The notes below the pieces were generated by a model. That model was not told the origin of the DNA and did not search any database. It was given only the letters and a program-made list of their open reading frames with translations. Shown here one piece after another: positions 37,584-48,728 of a stretch of DNA of 64,000 bases (positions are counted from its first letter, which is position 1; each line of letters opens with the position of its first letter). A program made the translations under genes and the position numbers. This stretch comes from Saccharum officinarum. Taxonomy: Eukaryota; Streptophyta; Magnoliopsida; Poales; Poaceae. The stretch covers positions 934,988 through 998,987 of the forward strand of contig CM036167.1 in assembly GCA_020631735.1 (NCBI GenBank). Reading direction: 5' to 3'.

Positions 37584-39658
37584 TTCTTTTTAGGTACCCA
37601 AACTTGTTTGGGTCCTCCAAGGTTAGTGACCAAGCTCTTTAGTACCCAAATGACTTTCTTCTTTGAGCCCATCCATGGTGCACCAATGAACTTAGCATGA
37701 ACACCATTTGTACCCTTGGTAAGTATATAGAAGGAATCAAACTTAATTGAGGATACATTAGCTTTGGATTTATTGTTCATGCAAAGTTGCTCTATGTGAC
37801 CAACTTGCTTGCAACTTTTGCAATAGCTACCATTGTTCTTCACAAAACGAGTCTCGTGAGGAGCAAAAGTGGCCTTACCTTTCTTGGGGTTATAGCCCAA
37901 TCTCTCTTTATAGAGAGAAGCCCTTTGGCTACCCAAGCACATAAGCAAGTGGTCCTCACCACCATAAGCCTTAGCTAAGGTGTGATTGAGCTCTTTTACC
38001 TCCTTCTTGAGATTTTTATTCTCAACTATTAGTGTGGAGTCACAAGTGAAACCGTCACTACTAGATGAGGATGATGTAGATGAGCTACATGAAGGGTTAG
38101 TGGGAGCAATAACAATAGGCTTATGAAAAGATTCATCAATTACATCATATGATATGCCTATGTTGCAAGTTTTAGCCTTCTCAACATTAGTTGGCATGTT
38201 TTCATATTTTTCAACTAGATAGGAGTAAGCTTCTTCAAGCTTAGTGTGAGACTTTTGAAGCTTCTTATGGTCTACCTTTAGACTCTCATAAGATGCTCTA
38301 AGCTCATCAAGTTCTTACATAAGGTTTTTCTTTTCCTTAAGCAAGCCCTTGCACTCCTTTCTAGATTCTTTAAAATGTTGAGTGCAATCTTCTAGCTTAG
38401 TGATTAGTTCATCTTTAGTGAATTCTTTTTCATCACTATCACTATCACTAGCATTATCATGATCACTCTCATCGTCAGATGATACCTTAGCGGCCTTAGC
38501 CATGAAGCATGATGGAGTGTCGAAGAGGGAGACCTTCTCTTGGATGGCAATGCTAGCATGTCCCTTCTTCTTGCTCTTGTTGTCATCCTCATCATCACTT
38601 GAGGAATCATCACTATCCCATGTAGCAACATGAGAGTCATTCTTCTTTTTATGAGAGCTCTCCTTCTTTTCTTGCTTCTTGTTTTGCTTCTTCCTCTCCT
38701 TCTTGATAGCATCTTCATCATCACTATCATAAGGACACTTTGCAATGAGATGGTCCTTGCTATGGCATCTAAAACATCTCATGGTACGCTCATTCTTCTT
38801 GGATGAGTTCTTCCTCCTTCTTGCACGAAAGCCCTTCTTCTTTATGAATTTCCCAAATTGCTTGACAAAAAGAGCCATCTTCTCATCAATGTCATCACTA
38901 TCACAAGAGCTTGAGTTTTCATCACTTGATAATTCAATTTTGGATTTGCCCTTGGATGTGGTGGATTTGAATGCCACACTCTTCTTCTTCTCATCATCCT
39001 TCTTCTCACTTTTCTTCTTCTGCTTTTTGACCAACTCCTCTTTCTCATCATCTTGTCTTTATGAATCATCAATCATCACTTCTTAGAATACTTGTTGAGG
39101 AGCTGAATCCTTCAATGTAGTCCTCACTAGCATGGTGATCAATGTATCAAATCTCTTGGGCAAGCTTCTCAAGAACTTCATAGAGAATTGGTTGTCCTTG
39201 ACCTCCTCACCAAGTGTCTTGAGCTCATTCACAATGACTTGCAATCTATGAAACATTTCTGGTACACTCTCATCTTCTTGCATCTTGAAGCTAGAAAACT
39301 TTTCTTGCAAGATATATGCTTTAGCGGTCTTTGTGCCTTCGGTGCCCTCAAAAGTTTCTTCTAGCTTGGCCCAAGCATCATGAGCAATCTCAATGTTCTT
39401 CACTTGCTCAAAGGTCTTGTCATCTAGTGCCTCATGAAGAGCACTAATGGCAATGTCATTGCATTGGAGCTTCTTCTCTTCCACCAGTGTAGGTGCTTCC
39501 GGATTAGCAATCTCAAATTTTGTTTCGGTGACCTTCCACACTTCTCTATTGATTGACTTGAGGTGTGCGGTCATCTTAAACTTCCAATATGCATAATTTG
39601 TGCCATCAAAGTGAGGTGCCTTCTTTGTGTTGTTGATGTGCAAGCTTAATTGAGCCAT
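37580..39658 (-). pseudogene. Copia gag with two zinc knuckles
   Basis: Starts MAQLSLHINNTKKAPHFDGT, a UBN2-type gag (YWKFKMTAHL, HEALDDKTFEQVKNIE, LPKRFDTLITMLV). The same frame runs on through stops at 39083-39085, about 39059 and 38315. It includes a Lys/Asp/Ser-rich region with the first knuckle CFRCHSKDHLIAKC (near 38740), a coiled-coil-like Glu/Lys-rich stretch, and a second knuckle CKSCKQVGHIEQLC (near 37790). All parts are in one frame, so the breaks are point changes. The large size with two knuckles fits Sirevirus gag. Confidence 0.85.
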
Positions 39659-39704
39659 TTCTTTTTCACCGTAGGTTGTTAAGCCTCAAATAAATGGTGC
39701 CTCA

Positions 39705-39716
39705 GCTCTGATACCA
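39705..39716 (-). promoter_or_regulatory. Primer-binding site, initiator tRNA-Met
   Basis: The minus strand reads TGGTATCAGAGC just inside the 5' LTR, complementary to the 3' end of plant initiator tRNA-Met. Confidence 0.9.
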
Positions 39717-39718
39717 CT

Positions 39719-41646
39719 TGTAAGGTCCAAATGGCTAGAGGGGGGGTGAATAGCCTATTTAAAAATCTACAAGCTTCACTAAACAACCACGTAGTATAAA
39801 AGATGGCTAAGCTAATTCTAGCACTAGCTCAACTACACTATGCAAGCCACCTATATAATTCTAGTGAAGCAAGGCTATGATCTCTAATACACACCAACAA
39901 GACTAAGTCACTAAGCTATTTACTCCTATGTGATAAAAGCTACACTAAGATTAGTACAAGAAAGTAAAGAGCAAGTGACTTGATTCTTATACCAACGATG
40001 TAGAGAAGTAATGCACTCAAAGAATCAATCACAATGATCAATCACAAGAGAAATCCTCGGCAAAGAGATGACACAAGATTTTTACCGAGGTTCACTTGCT
40101 TCCTAGCAAGCTACTTCTTGTTGTGGTGATACACCCACTTGTCGGTTCGCGAGCTAATCGACTATCAAGAGTCGAGCCCTCGGCAGGCGTCGTACAACCG
40201 TACACAAGATGGGGATCCTCCAAGCCACAAGCTCCATTAGAGTATCCAATTTGCTAACTCCCGTGGGGAAGGATCAAGAACCCCTTACAACACTTGGTGA
40301 GGGCTCCAACAATCTTCAATTATGAGCTCAGTCACCTCCACTGCTCCGAGCCGTCTACCGTGTCGAGAAACATGGAAGAGTAACAAGAAATCTATAGCAA
40401 CTCGAAGATCAAGTGCCTCTAGAATGTAACTCTCAAGCAATGCACTTGAATCTCACTCAATCTCACTCATGATGTGCAACTAAGCAAAGAGATGAGTGGA
40501 GGGATTGTTCTCTAGCTCAAAGGATGTCTCTAGGTCTCAAAATGTGCAAGAGTTACCCTCAAACCCCAGACATCTTCTATTTATAACGAAGGGGTACGCA
40601 GCTAGCCGTTACTAGACAACACAGTTTAAAACGTGCTGACCGGACGCACCGGTCAAGGTGACCGGACGCGTCTGGTCACTACAGGATAAGAGTGAATAGT
40701 GCGCATCGGAAGTTACCGTTGCCATGATCGGACGTGCTCTAGCGTTTGACCGGACGCGCTGCACCTGGCGTCCGGTCGGAGTCCAATAAGCTCCCACCGC
40801 GACCGGACGCGTCCGATCGCATGTGACCGGATGCGCCGTGCGTCTGGTCGGCTCTACGACCAGTTCTGCCCCTCTAGGTGCCTGACCGGACGCTTTGGTT
40901 CCATGAGGGACCAGACGCGTCGGTTGGAAACCCTAACACTTGCGCACCTAACAACTGCTGAGAACTGACCGGACGCGTCCGGTGCAGCGTCCGGTCACCA
41001 TAGTGATCGCTGTTCGCCTCCATTTCTTTTCTGACTTCCGGTGTAGTAGAAAATAGGCATTTCACTTCCCCAAAAAACGCTGAATCCTGCCTCGCAAGCT
41101 TGGCGGGAGGGAGAGAGGAACCCAAACCCCTCTCTACCGCTCAAACTCCACCGTCTTTGCAAATGTGCTAACACCACCAAGTGTACACCACTATGTGCAT
41201 GTGTGTTAGCATTTCACAAACATTTTCCAAGGTGTTATGTTAGCTCTCAACTAGATCCTAATGCATATGCTCAAGACATTGATCTAGTGGCACTTGATTC
41301 CAGAGCTAACCGTGATTGCCCCTCTTGATAGTCAGCTATGTATCCTAAACCCGGTCAATCACTTCTCTACTCATCTTAGACTGGCAAAAGGAAAACCCTA
41401 TGGTTATACCTTTGCCTTGCGCTCTTAGATCCTTCTCCTCCACTTGATCATCAAGTCCATCATTTTATGTGCATTCCTTCGGGATCTTGCTCATCATTTC
41501 ATGCACCAAATCATGTGGTCTTGTGGCCATCTCTCCATGTCATTTCCACCCCCATCACATGTTGCTTATGCCTAGCTTAATCACACTTGACACATGGCAT
41601 TAGCAACTTGGTGTCATTAATTACCAAAACCAAACTTGGGCTTTCA
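39719..41646 (-). mobile_element. 5' LTR of the Sirevirus-like Copia element
   Basis: 1928 bp, matching 31422-33357. Minus-strand TATA (TATAAATAG) at 40577-40585, palindrome cluster at 40612-41003. Small insertions and deletions separate it from the 3' copy, for example extra GGACGCGTCTGG sequence near 40665. The outer target-site copy ATCAC is at 41647-41651. Confidence 0.92.
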
Positions 41647-41651
41647 ATCAC

Positions 41652-42455
41652 TCACCCATGGTCCAATAGGGTGAGCATTATACAAACATATGCACGGTTT
41701 CCATAATCTAGCTACACCAAATATCAAACTAGAACAAACAATGGACATTGCTTTCATGAACATAAATAATATAAAGCTTAATGTCGACATAAACATAGTA
41801 GCAATGATATAATCTCAAATGAAATAAAGAAATAGAGTAAAGTACAGAAGATATATCGAACCATGCTCTTGCCAACGTCGGGAATCCAAGCGTTGCTTGA
41901 TCTCCCTCTAGACCTAATATAACTTGCCTAAGTTCTAATCTAAAGGAACTCTGAGGAACTAGGGTTGGCTCTAGATGAGTTGCTCTTCAACGGAATATCT
42001 TGAATGACTTGATGCTTCAAGGGGGTGCAGGGGTCCTTATATGCCCAGTGGGTTGAACGTAAGCCCTTAGATCAGACTGACTTGGACGAAGGGTGGAGAT
42101 GGATCCTAGGAGGCAGTGGAGGAATACTTCAGAAGCTCATGGAGAAATCCCCCAGGGAGGACCGAGCGACATGGTGGTGGGGCTGGTCGACCCCACCTGG
42201 AAGCTTCTTGTCCTCCCGTTTGTTCCTGTGTCTTCTATAGTCTTCTAGCGTATCCTTCGTCATGATCAAGTTTCATCCTTTTTCTCAATTAGGTCCCCCT
42301 TCCTAAGTTTTCTGGAATAACCCTGTAGAAAACAGAGATTCCCCAAAACTCGTGAAATTTATCAGTTTAAACCCTAGACCTATGTATATTCTTGTACTTT
42401 AACCATTTCTCTTGTTTATTCACATATAAAATATTGACGTTATCCACCATCAACA
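41652..42455 (-). mobile_element. 3' LTR of minus host element, proximal part
   Basis: The minus strand starts TGTTGATGGTGG at 42455. Homologous to 60250-61048 of the partner. Continues the LTR split by the Copia insertion at 31422-41646. Confidence 0.85.
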
Positions 42456-44268
42456 AGCTCCCCAAGCTTACCTTGTGCTAGTCCCTTAGCAAAGCCAAAC
42501 TTAGTAAACTTGGAAAAGAACTTGAACATGTTGAGGTTTTTAGAAAAATATTGGGCTAACTCCTAGAAAGTACACATGCATTCAAACAAAAATTTTACTC
42601 CAGATTCTGATCTAACTTTCAAACTTACTCATATTACCTTTAACCATGGAGCTTTTGAGCCTTCACCCAGGTCTTGAGCAATTGAAAGACAGAATAATTA
42701 AGTCAAGCACTATGTCTCTAGCTCTTCACTCAACCATTATTCTAGAGTTTTGCAAGTTTTCACAATAAAACTCAGAGCTTCAATTGTATGACACTCTCAA
42801 ATCTCTCAATATATGTGGTATTTTTCAATTCTCACCAAGGCATTAATGATGTTATGCCTTTCTCTACTACCACTAAAGCTTATGTGGAGCTCATAGGAGT
42901 GGAGAAAACATAAACAGAGTATACTGGCAATTCATATATTGTAAAGTCAAACAATGAATCCAAAGAGAGTTAAGTCATACAATCAAATCAAGATGTGCAT
43001 GTGTATGGAATATGGTTGATAAATTATAGGTGTATATGGTGGCTAATCCTAATTCTAATATTGCTCCTTGAAAACATATCTCTTAAAAATTGAAGAACAC
43101 TTAGCAAAGAAAACATAGGCTATCTTATTTATCTCTTTTTTAGGCGGGCATCTGAGTACCCATTGTTTTATTCTCTTGGACACTTGTCCATTTTTTCATA
43201 CTTTTTTCTTCTCTTCTTTTTTTCCCAATACTTTTGCATTGCCACATGCATCTTTCTGCAACAAAACTTTAGAGAGATAATAACAATAACTTTGAGCATT
43301 TATTTAGGGGCAGTCCTATAGGGTATATTTTTGGGTGTTTACTCTCAGTGTAAGAGCAAAACATTTTTAGGTGGATCAAGATGAAATAAAAGATGAGTGC
43401 GCCCACTCCCAGTGTATGAATAGTACATATGTGGATGGTGTGTACGTGATCTTGATTTTAAGAGCATGACAAACCTCTCATAAGGCATCAACAAAGCTTG
43501 ACCAAACTCAGTGCAAAGCAAGCAGCATATAAGTGGAAGGTTTCCTATTCTAAATATCATATTTGGTTTTGGTAGGTATTCAAGCTTTGTCATACAAGAG
43601 CTCATCATATAAGTTTTAAGATATCAAAAGATAAATCTCTAGAACTCCAGTATCGTTAGGAACAAGATAAATAGCAGCTCGGACTTTCTTATATGATATC
43701 CCTCAATTACCTAGACTTAGTTCAAGCATATACTCCCACAAGTTTTAGGCTTAGAGCAAATTCTTCTATCAAATCAAAACTCGGGAGAAATCAAATCTGA
43801 ATAGTAGGTACTAAAAAGGAATTATAGTTGAGCACTATTCATTATTTCTATTGCCAATATTTTATGACTCCTAAAAGCAGAAAAAATCTAAACACACTTT
43901 TTATTTTGTTTTCAAAGTTTAAAATAACACCTTAATATATATAACTAGCTAGGATAATTTTGATTTGGTTTTGAATAATTATTCATCTTTTTATTTCTTT
44001 TAACTAATGGAAAACAAACTCAAACATAATAACTAAACAGGAAAGAAATACTTAGCTAGATACACAGGGGAATGCTCCTCCCACAAGCTGAATGTTGTCG
44101 TGGTTGGAAATTGAGAATCTTCAGAGCGAGCTCATCAGTGGTAGTCCTTCTTATTCCGGCAGAGTGTAGTATCTATCACCGAATAAACTTACTCAAAATA
44201 ACATCCTGCAAAATATACTCCAACAAGAACACCAAAACACTCGAAGCTTTGATCATGACAAGGGGTTA
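42456..44268 (-). mobile_element. 3' non-coding region and polypurine tract of minus host
   Basis: The minus strand ends GGTAAGCTTGGGGAGCT directly before the LTR, a polypurine tract. The rest has no domain and matches in reverse the family regions at 14870-16660 and 28829-29265. The GCGGT at 44269-44273 is the target copy of the chromovirus inserted here. Confidence 0.75.
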
Positions 44269-44273
44269 GCGGT

Positions 44274-47129
44274 TGTAACACCCAAATTTTAGAGATAATG
44301 AATTTTGAAGAAATTAGATAACAATTAGGGCAAATTAAAATTTTAAAGAATATTGGTGTTGCATTCATGCTGTTGCATTTATTCTATTATGTGGTGTGGA
44401 TTTATTTTATTTTAATTGGCTTAGAAAATTTTATTTGAGATACTTTTGAAAATAAGCAAATAAAAAAAGAAAGAAGAAGAAAGAAAAAGAACATTACCTT
44501 CCGCTGTGGCCGACGGCCCGTTTGGACGGCCTGCTCCATCTCGCGCCTGCCGCGTGGGCTGGCCCAGCGCCGCAGCGGCCCAGTTCGGCCGAGCCAGCCG
44601 AGTCCAGCAGTCGCGCCTCCCCTCCCCTCTCTTGGTCGCTGACCGGTGGGGCCCTGATGTCGGTCGTCTTCTAGCTCATGTAACCGAGCCGGAAACGAAC
44701 ACTTCTCCAACCGAACCGCAACAGAATCATGTATTCCAGATATGTTAACCGAAATCAACGATTTGAGGCTATAAATAGGACGCCTTGACCCTCTATTTTC
44801 CGTTTTTCATCTAAAATCGTGAGTTCCACCGCAAGAAGTTGAGTTCTAGGGCTTGAGTTCGGTTGAGGACGTCGGTCGTTGGGGTGGGGTGCCTTCGGGT
44901 GATTTGGAGGTTTAATTCGTCGCGTTGGTGAGTCCGCACTTGTCTCCTCTACCCTCTTGTGCTCTTCTTTTGGTTGGAGGTGCTTAGAAGAGAGCTTTTG
45001 AAGCTCACCGTCGGCCGGTAATGGCGCCGCCGCCCTATCCAAGCCGCATCCCGATTTCGAGCTGTTGTAGCTTTCCTAAGCTATGTAGATAGGTTCGGGG
45101 GAAGCTTCTCTTTCGAATGGTGTTGGTTGAGGGGAGAATCGCTGTCGGAAGAGGAGGATCCGGAGTTTTCCGGCGAGCTTCTGACGCTGGCAATGGAGAC
45201 CGCCGGCCGGTGTTGAAGGAGATGACCGGAATCTTTTTTTTTCTTTCTCCTGGATCGAATAGTAACCGTCCAATCTCAGATCAACGGTTGAGATTAGAAC
45301 ATACCTTTTCACATGGCAAATTTTCTAAAGAGACCCTTAGCTTTTTAGTAATCAACCCGCCATCCTTAGCGTATTGTCTAAAATATGTTTCTTGGTTTTG
45401 AAAGCGTATTTTCTCCCGGTAAATCAAAAATACGTTTTCGGATATTTACAGTTTTGCCACTAAATTTGTTTTGGTCATAAAAACTTCGTTTTAACTCCGA
45501 TTTGATCCGTTCAAGTTGCGTTAGGTTCGTATTTGCGAGCTCTACGTGTTAGTATAGTTGTACAATTGGTTTTGATAATTTATTTTTCGAGTTTATAATT
45601 AAGTATTTATTTATCTATAGGAAATCTTAGAAAATACATAACTTTCACGTTTTAACTCCGAATTTGGTGATCTTTGCGTCTGTGTGATCATAGAAACGTG
45701 TAGAAGAGTTTTATAAACTTTTATTACTGTTTTGCTACTGTTGGTGTACTGTTCTAATTATATCTCTTTGTTTGCTTCGTGTATGTTTGATTGGATGCAT
45801 GTATGTGTTGATTGATGATCGAATATAGAAGGTGAGCAGTATTTGGACGATTCGGAGTATTACTTTGAGCCAAGTCAGCAGTATCACTTGGAGAGCTTTG
45901 ATCAAGGCAAGTATAACATAGGACTATCCTTGTTACCTATACATCAAATTGTCATACATATGCATGTGCTTACCTTGACAACCGTAGAGATTATAACTTA
46001 GTGATTGTTATCTTGATTCCTTGTCAACCTTGGGAATGCATATGGGTAGCTACTGCTAGTGCTTAAACTATGAACAATGATCTTGTAATTTGATTAATGG
46101 ATCAAGCAATCAACCATTAAGATGATTTTATTTCTGTTAAAAGAGGGCTAGAGCATGTGCATTATTTTGTTGCTCTGGTTTCTCTCCATAAGGACTTATC
46201 TGTACATGATTATCCGGGATATACAGTACAGCTGTGAGGGCTATATGGCTCTGGCTTTAGTTGTTCAAGAGACCTTTTCTAGCTTGTTAGTGGTTACCTT
46301 AAATGGCGTAAGAATGGCTTGCCACTTTGGGTGTAGTGCGAGCCCCAGGCCTAGTGTGTATAGGCTGCGGTTGTTGTGCCACAGGGAAGGGGGGTTCTAC
46401 ATCTGCCTGCCGAGTGAATCTAATGACCCTAACTTGTTAGACGAACTTTTGAGTGGCTTTATATGGTTCTCGGGTGTTTGGGCTTGATCTCCCCACTCAT
46501 TTGGAAATCATGACTTACAGTGAAAGTGTACACCTCTGCGCAGAGTTAAAAACTGGTATACTAGCCGTGCTCACGGATACGAGCGGCCTTGGAACATTTA
46601 CAGATAGATGATCACCATTGCTATATCATGTTTAATTATTGTTGATTATTATTATGCTCATGTTAATGCTATTCGTTATCATTATTACAATTGATCATTG
46701 GTTCTTTAATGGGAAGTGGTTTATCTTGATGCTACTCAATTGCTAATATAAGATTAAAAGCTAAATGCGGTTAAACAGTGTCTAGCCTTTTTGAGCCTCA
46801 TGAACCCTGTGTTATATTTGTGGAGTTCGACATGAACTCACTCTTGCTATTTCCACCATAACAGATGAAGATATAGAGGAAGATTATCGGAATGAGTACT
46901 AGTCTTGGTGTCAACCAGTCAACCGTGTCCCTGTGTGGAGTTTCCGCTGAAGAACTACTATTAGTTATTATTACCTATCGTTCAAGACTATGTCTTAAAT
47001 ACTTATTCGTTATGTAATAAGCACTGTGATGGTACTTTGTAATTTGTCAACTTATGTGTGCGACTGTTTCCTGGGGCGCACATGAGTCTTTTATGCATCC
47101 TATTTTTGTCCTTAAAAATGGGTGTGACA
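44274..47129 (+). mobile_element. 5' LTR of the chromovirus
   Basis: TGTAACACCC...GGGTGTGACA. TATAAATAG at 44770-44778 puts U3 at about 500 bases and leaves about 2.3 kb of R-U5, unusually long. Donor-like GTGAGT at 44938 and GTGAGC at 45832 lie downstream of the TATA. The conserved palindromic block is at 46516-46565. Confidence 0.93.
44770..44778 (+). promoter_or_regulatory. LTR TATA box
   Basis: GCTATAAATAGGACGCC, repeated at 53687-53695 in the 3' LTR. Transcription would be expected to begin about 30 bases downstream. Confidence 0.8.
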
Positions 47130-47132
47130 GAT

Positions 47133-47144
47133 TGGTATCAGAGC
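47133..47144 (+). promoter_or_regulatory. Primer-binding site, initiator tRNA-Met
   Basis: TGGTATCAGAGC starts three bases after the LTR end and is complementary to the 3' end of plant initiator tRNA-Met. Confidence 0.92.
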
Positions 47145-47318
47145 CGTGTTGACTGTAGGACGCGAGCCTAGTTAGAATGGTCGTTAATAGCCTCCATATT
47201 TCACTTAATTCATGCTTCCTCTTTTCACCTTGTTAATTACTAAAGTTTTATGCTTCCTCTACTTTATTCTATTGTGAAAATACATTGATTCTATCTAATC
47301 TATGTCTAAATCTTATAG

Positions 47319-48023
47319 ATGCCTCCTCATCCCCGTCTGTCAGCTGCACAGTACGTTGCCCGTTTCAAACCTCAGGAGCCGTATGAAGATGGTGATCAAG
47401 AGCTATCTGATGCTGAATCAAGAGTTGGTGATACACCAATGGAGGATGTAGTTATGGGGTGGACTACGAAGTTTCATATCATGGTTCCTAAAGCTGATGC
47501 TTTCTTCCATGACATGTTGACAAGAACATTGGACAACTACTACTACGACTGGGAAGCTACGTTGGAGAATCGTAGTGCAGAGTATAGTCATCCATGGATG
47601 GATTCCTATTGGGAAACGGAGTTATGGGTTAAGAAAAGGGATCCTACCACTAAGGAGCCTAAGGTGGAGTCAAAGTTCATTACCAGAGTGAGCCGGGCAA
47701 CTGTGGAGATAAGCATGGAGGATGTTGCTTTCAATGCATTTGTTTACTACCATGGTCTACGCTCGGACAAGACGTTAAAGGGTGCACTCCGGCATTTTCC
47801 TTGTTTCTTACATGACAAGGGTATTTGGACTGTGCCACCTGCAGATGATTCCTCCTTGACTTTACAAGCTACGGTGGGATTAGCTCGAGAATTGGCTCTC
47901 CATGAGGTGGATTTGAAGGATGAGTTGCTGAAGGAAAAAGAACTTAAGGAGCAAGCTTATAAGGAGATTGACCAATTAAGGGCGGAGTTAGGTCATCCCA
48001 AGATTTATGAGAAGCTTAATTAG
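47319..48023 (+). CDS. Chromovirus orf0-like protein, 234 aa
   Basis: An intact frame on the sense strand between primer site and gag. It starts MPPHPRLSAAQYVARFKPQE and ends in a Glu/Lys-rich, probably coiled-coil segment (ELALHEVDLKDELLKEKELK). The middle part has aromatic-rich sequence (YYYDWEATLEN, HPWMDSYWETELW). I recognise no catalytic motif, signal peptide or membrane segment. A frame called orf0 at this place is reported for RIRE3/RIRE8-like elements and has no known function. The ATG follows directly on TTATAG, a splice-acceptor-like sequence, so it may be made from a spliced RNA. The frame has no breaks although RT has one. Confidence 0.75.
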   Translation: MPPHPRLSAAQYVARFKPQEPYEDGDQELSDAESRVGDTPMEDVVMGWTTKFHIMVPKADAFFHDMLTRTLDNYYYDWEATLENRSAEYSHPWMDSYWETELWVKKRDPTTKEPKVESKFITRVSRATVEISMEDVAFNAFVYYHGLRSDKTLKGALRHFPCFLHDKGIWTVPPADDSSLTLQATVGLARELALHEVDLKDELLKEKELKEQAYKEIDQLRAELGHPKIYEKLN

Positions 48024-48686
48024 GAAATAGGAAAAATCCCTATGTAATAGGAACGATAGTAGTTGCGAGTTAATTTTAAGTTTGGTTTGTTTTAAGAGTC
48101 AGTTTGTGGTGTGAACAATTGTGTGATTGATGGATTGTTATTATGATAATGTGTGATTTGGATCTTTGTAATGTGTGCTGGAGTTTTGTAGACATGCCTA
48201 CAAGTTCCATGGTTAAGAATATTAAGTTTGATCAAAATATATTAGTTGAATATGAGGTTAACTTAGTTCTGTCCTTTGCTGATTTTTGGATCAGTCTGGG
48301 ATGTTTTAGAAATAACTTAAAATCCGTTCATGAGAAATTTAAGAAATTTTACTGGAAATAATTAGACTTCTATATCTTTCCAACCCCACAAGAATCACTT
48401 TAATATCTATTATAAGTTAAGAGATATACCTGTTCCAAGTTGGAGTTACTGCACAGTCTGGAATTCAGAAACAGTTTCGGTTAAGTTCAGTTTTTGGCCA
48501 ATTTATTGACAGAGTCAGAAAAAGTGTTGTGAATAAAAGTTTTAGATAATTTTGTAAGCTTTCCAACCATGTAAAGATCATCTGAATTGGACGTCTGTAG
48601 CTCGAGATATGACAGTTTTACTGAGTTGCTGAAATTGGAGTTCGCCCAGAAAAATCAGATTTTGCTTATCTATTGAATACATCATC
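48024..48686 (+). other. Spacer between orf0 and gag; no gene
   Basis: AT-rich with no domain; ends in a T-rich tract and CAG directly before the gag ATG at 48729. May serve as the 3' end of an intron for gag-pol RNA. Confidence 0.5.
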
Positions 48687-48728
48687 TTGGATCGTACTGA
48701 ATTTCAATTTCTGTGTTTTTGGAAACAG

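Larger units (their letters stand above)
31422..41646 (-). mobile_element. Sirevirus-like Copia retrotransposon, complete but inactive
   Basis: Two LTRs (31422-33357 and 39719-41646), target-site copies ATCAC at 31417-31421 and 41647-41651, an initiator-tRNA-Met primer site, a polypurine tract and Copia domain order GAG-PR-IN-RT-RNaseH on the minus strand. The palindrome-rich LTRs (CCGGAC...GTCCGG), the large gag with two zinc knuckles and the length of 10.2 kb fit the Sirevirus group. LTR copies differ at many more sites than those of the chromovirus at 44274, so this insertion is older. The coding sequence has several stops and shifts. It inserted into the 3' LTR of the minus host. Confidence 0.9.

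Noticed and set aside
35068..39086. Plus-strand frames over the Copia coding region
   Set aside because: Shadows of the minus-strand gag and pol frames.
44402..45312. Minus-strand frames in the LTR rich in Arg, Gly and Pro (also 53337-54230)
   Set aside because: GC-rich U3/leader sequence read antisense; no domain and no conservation in the other LTRs.
46155..46487. Frame of 80-110 codons inside the chromovirus LTR (also 55163-55405)
   Set aside because: It lies in the conserved non-coding LTR block; the same stretch in the solo LTR at 20158 has stops in this frame, so the DNA and not a protein is conserved.
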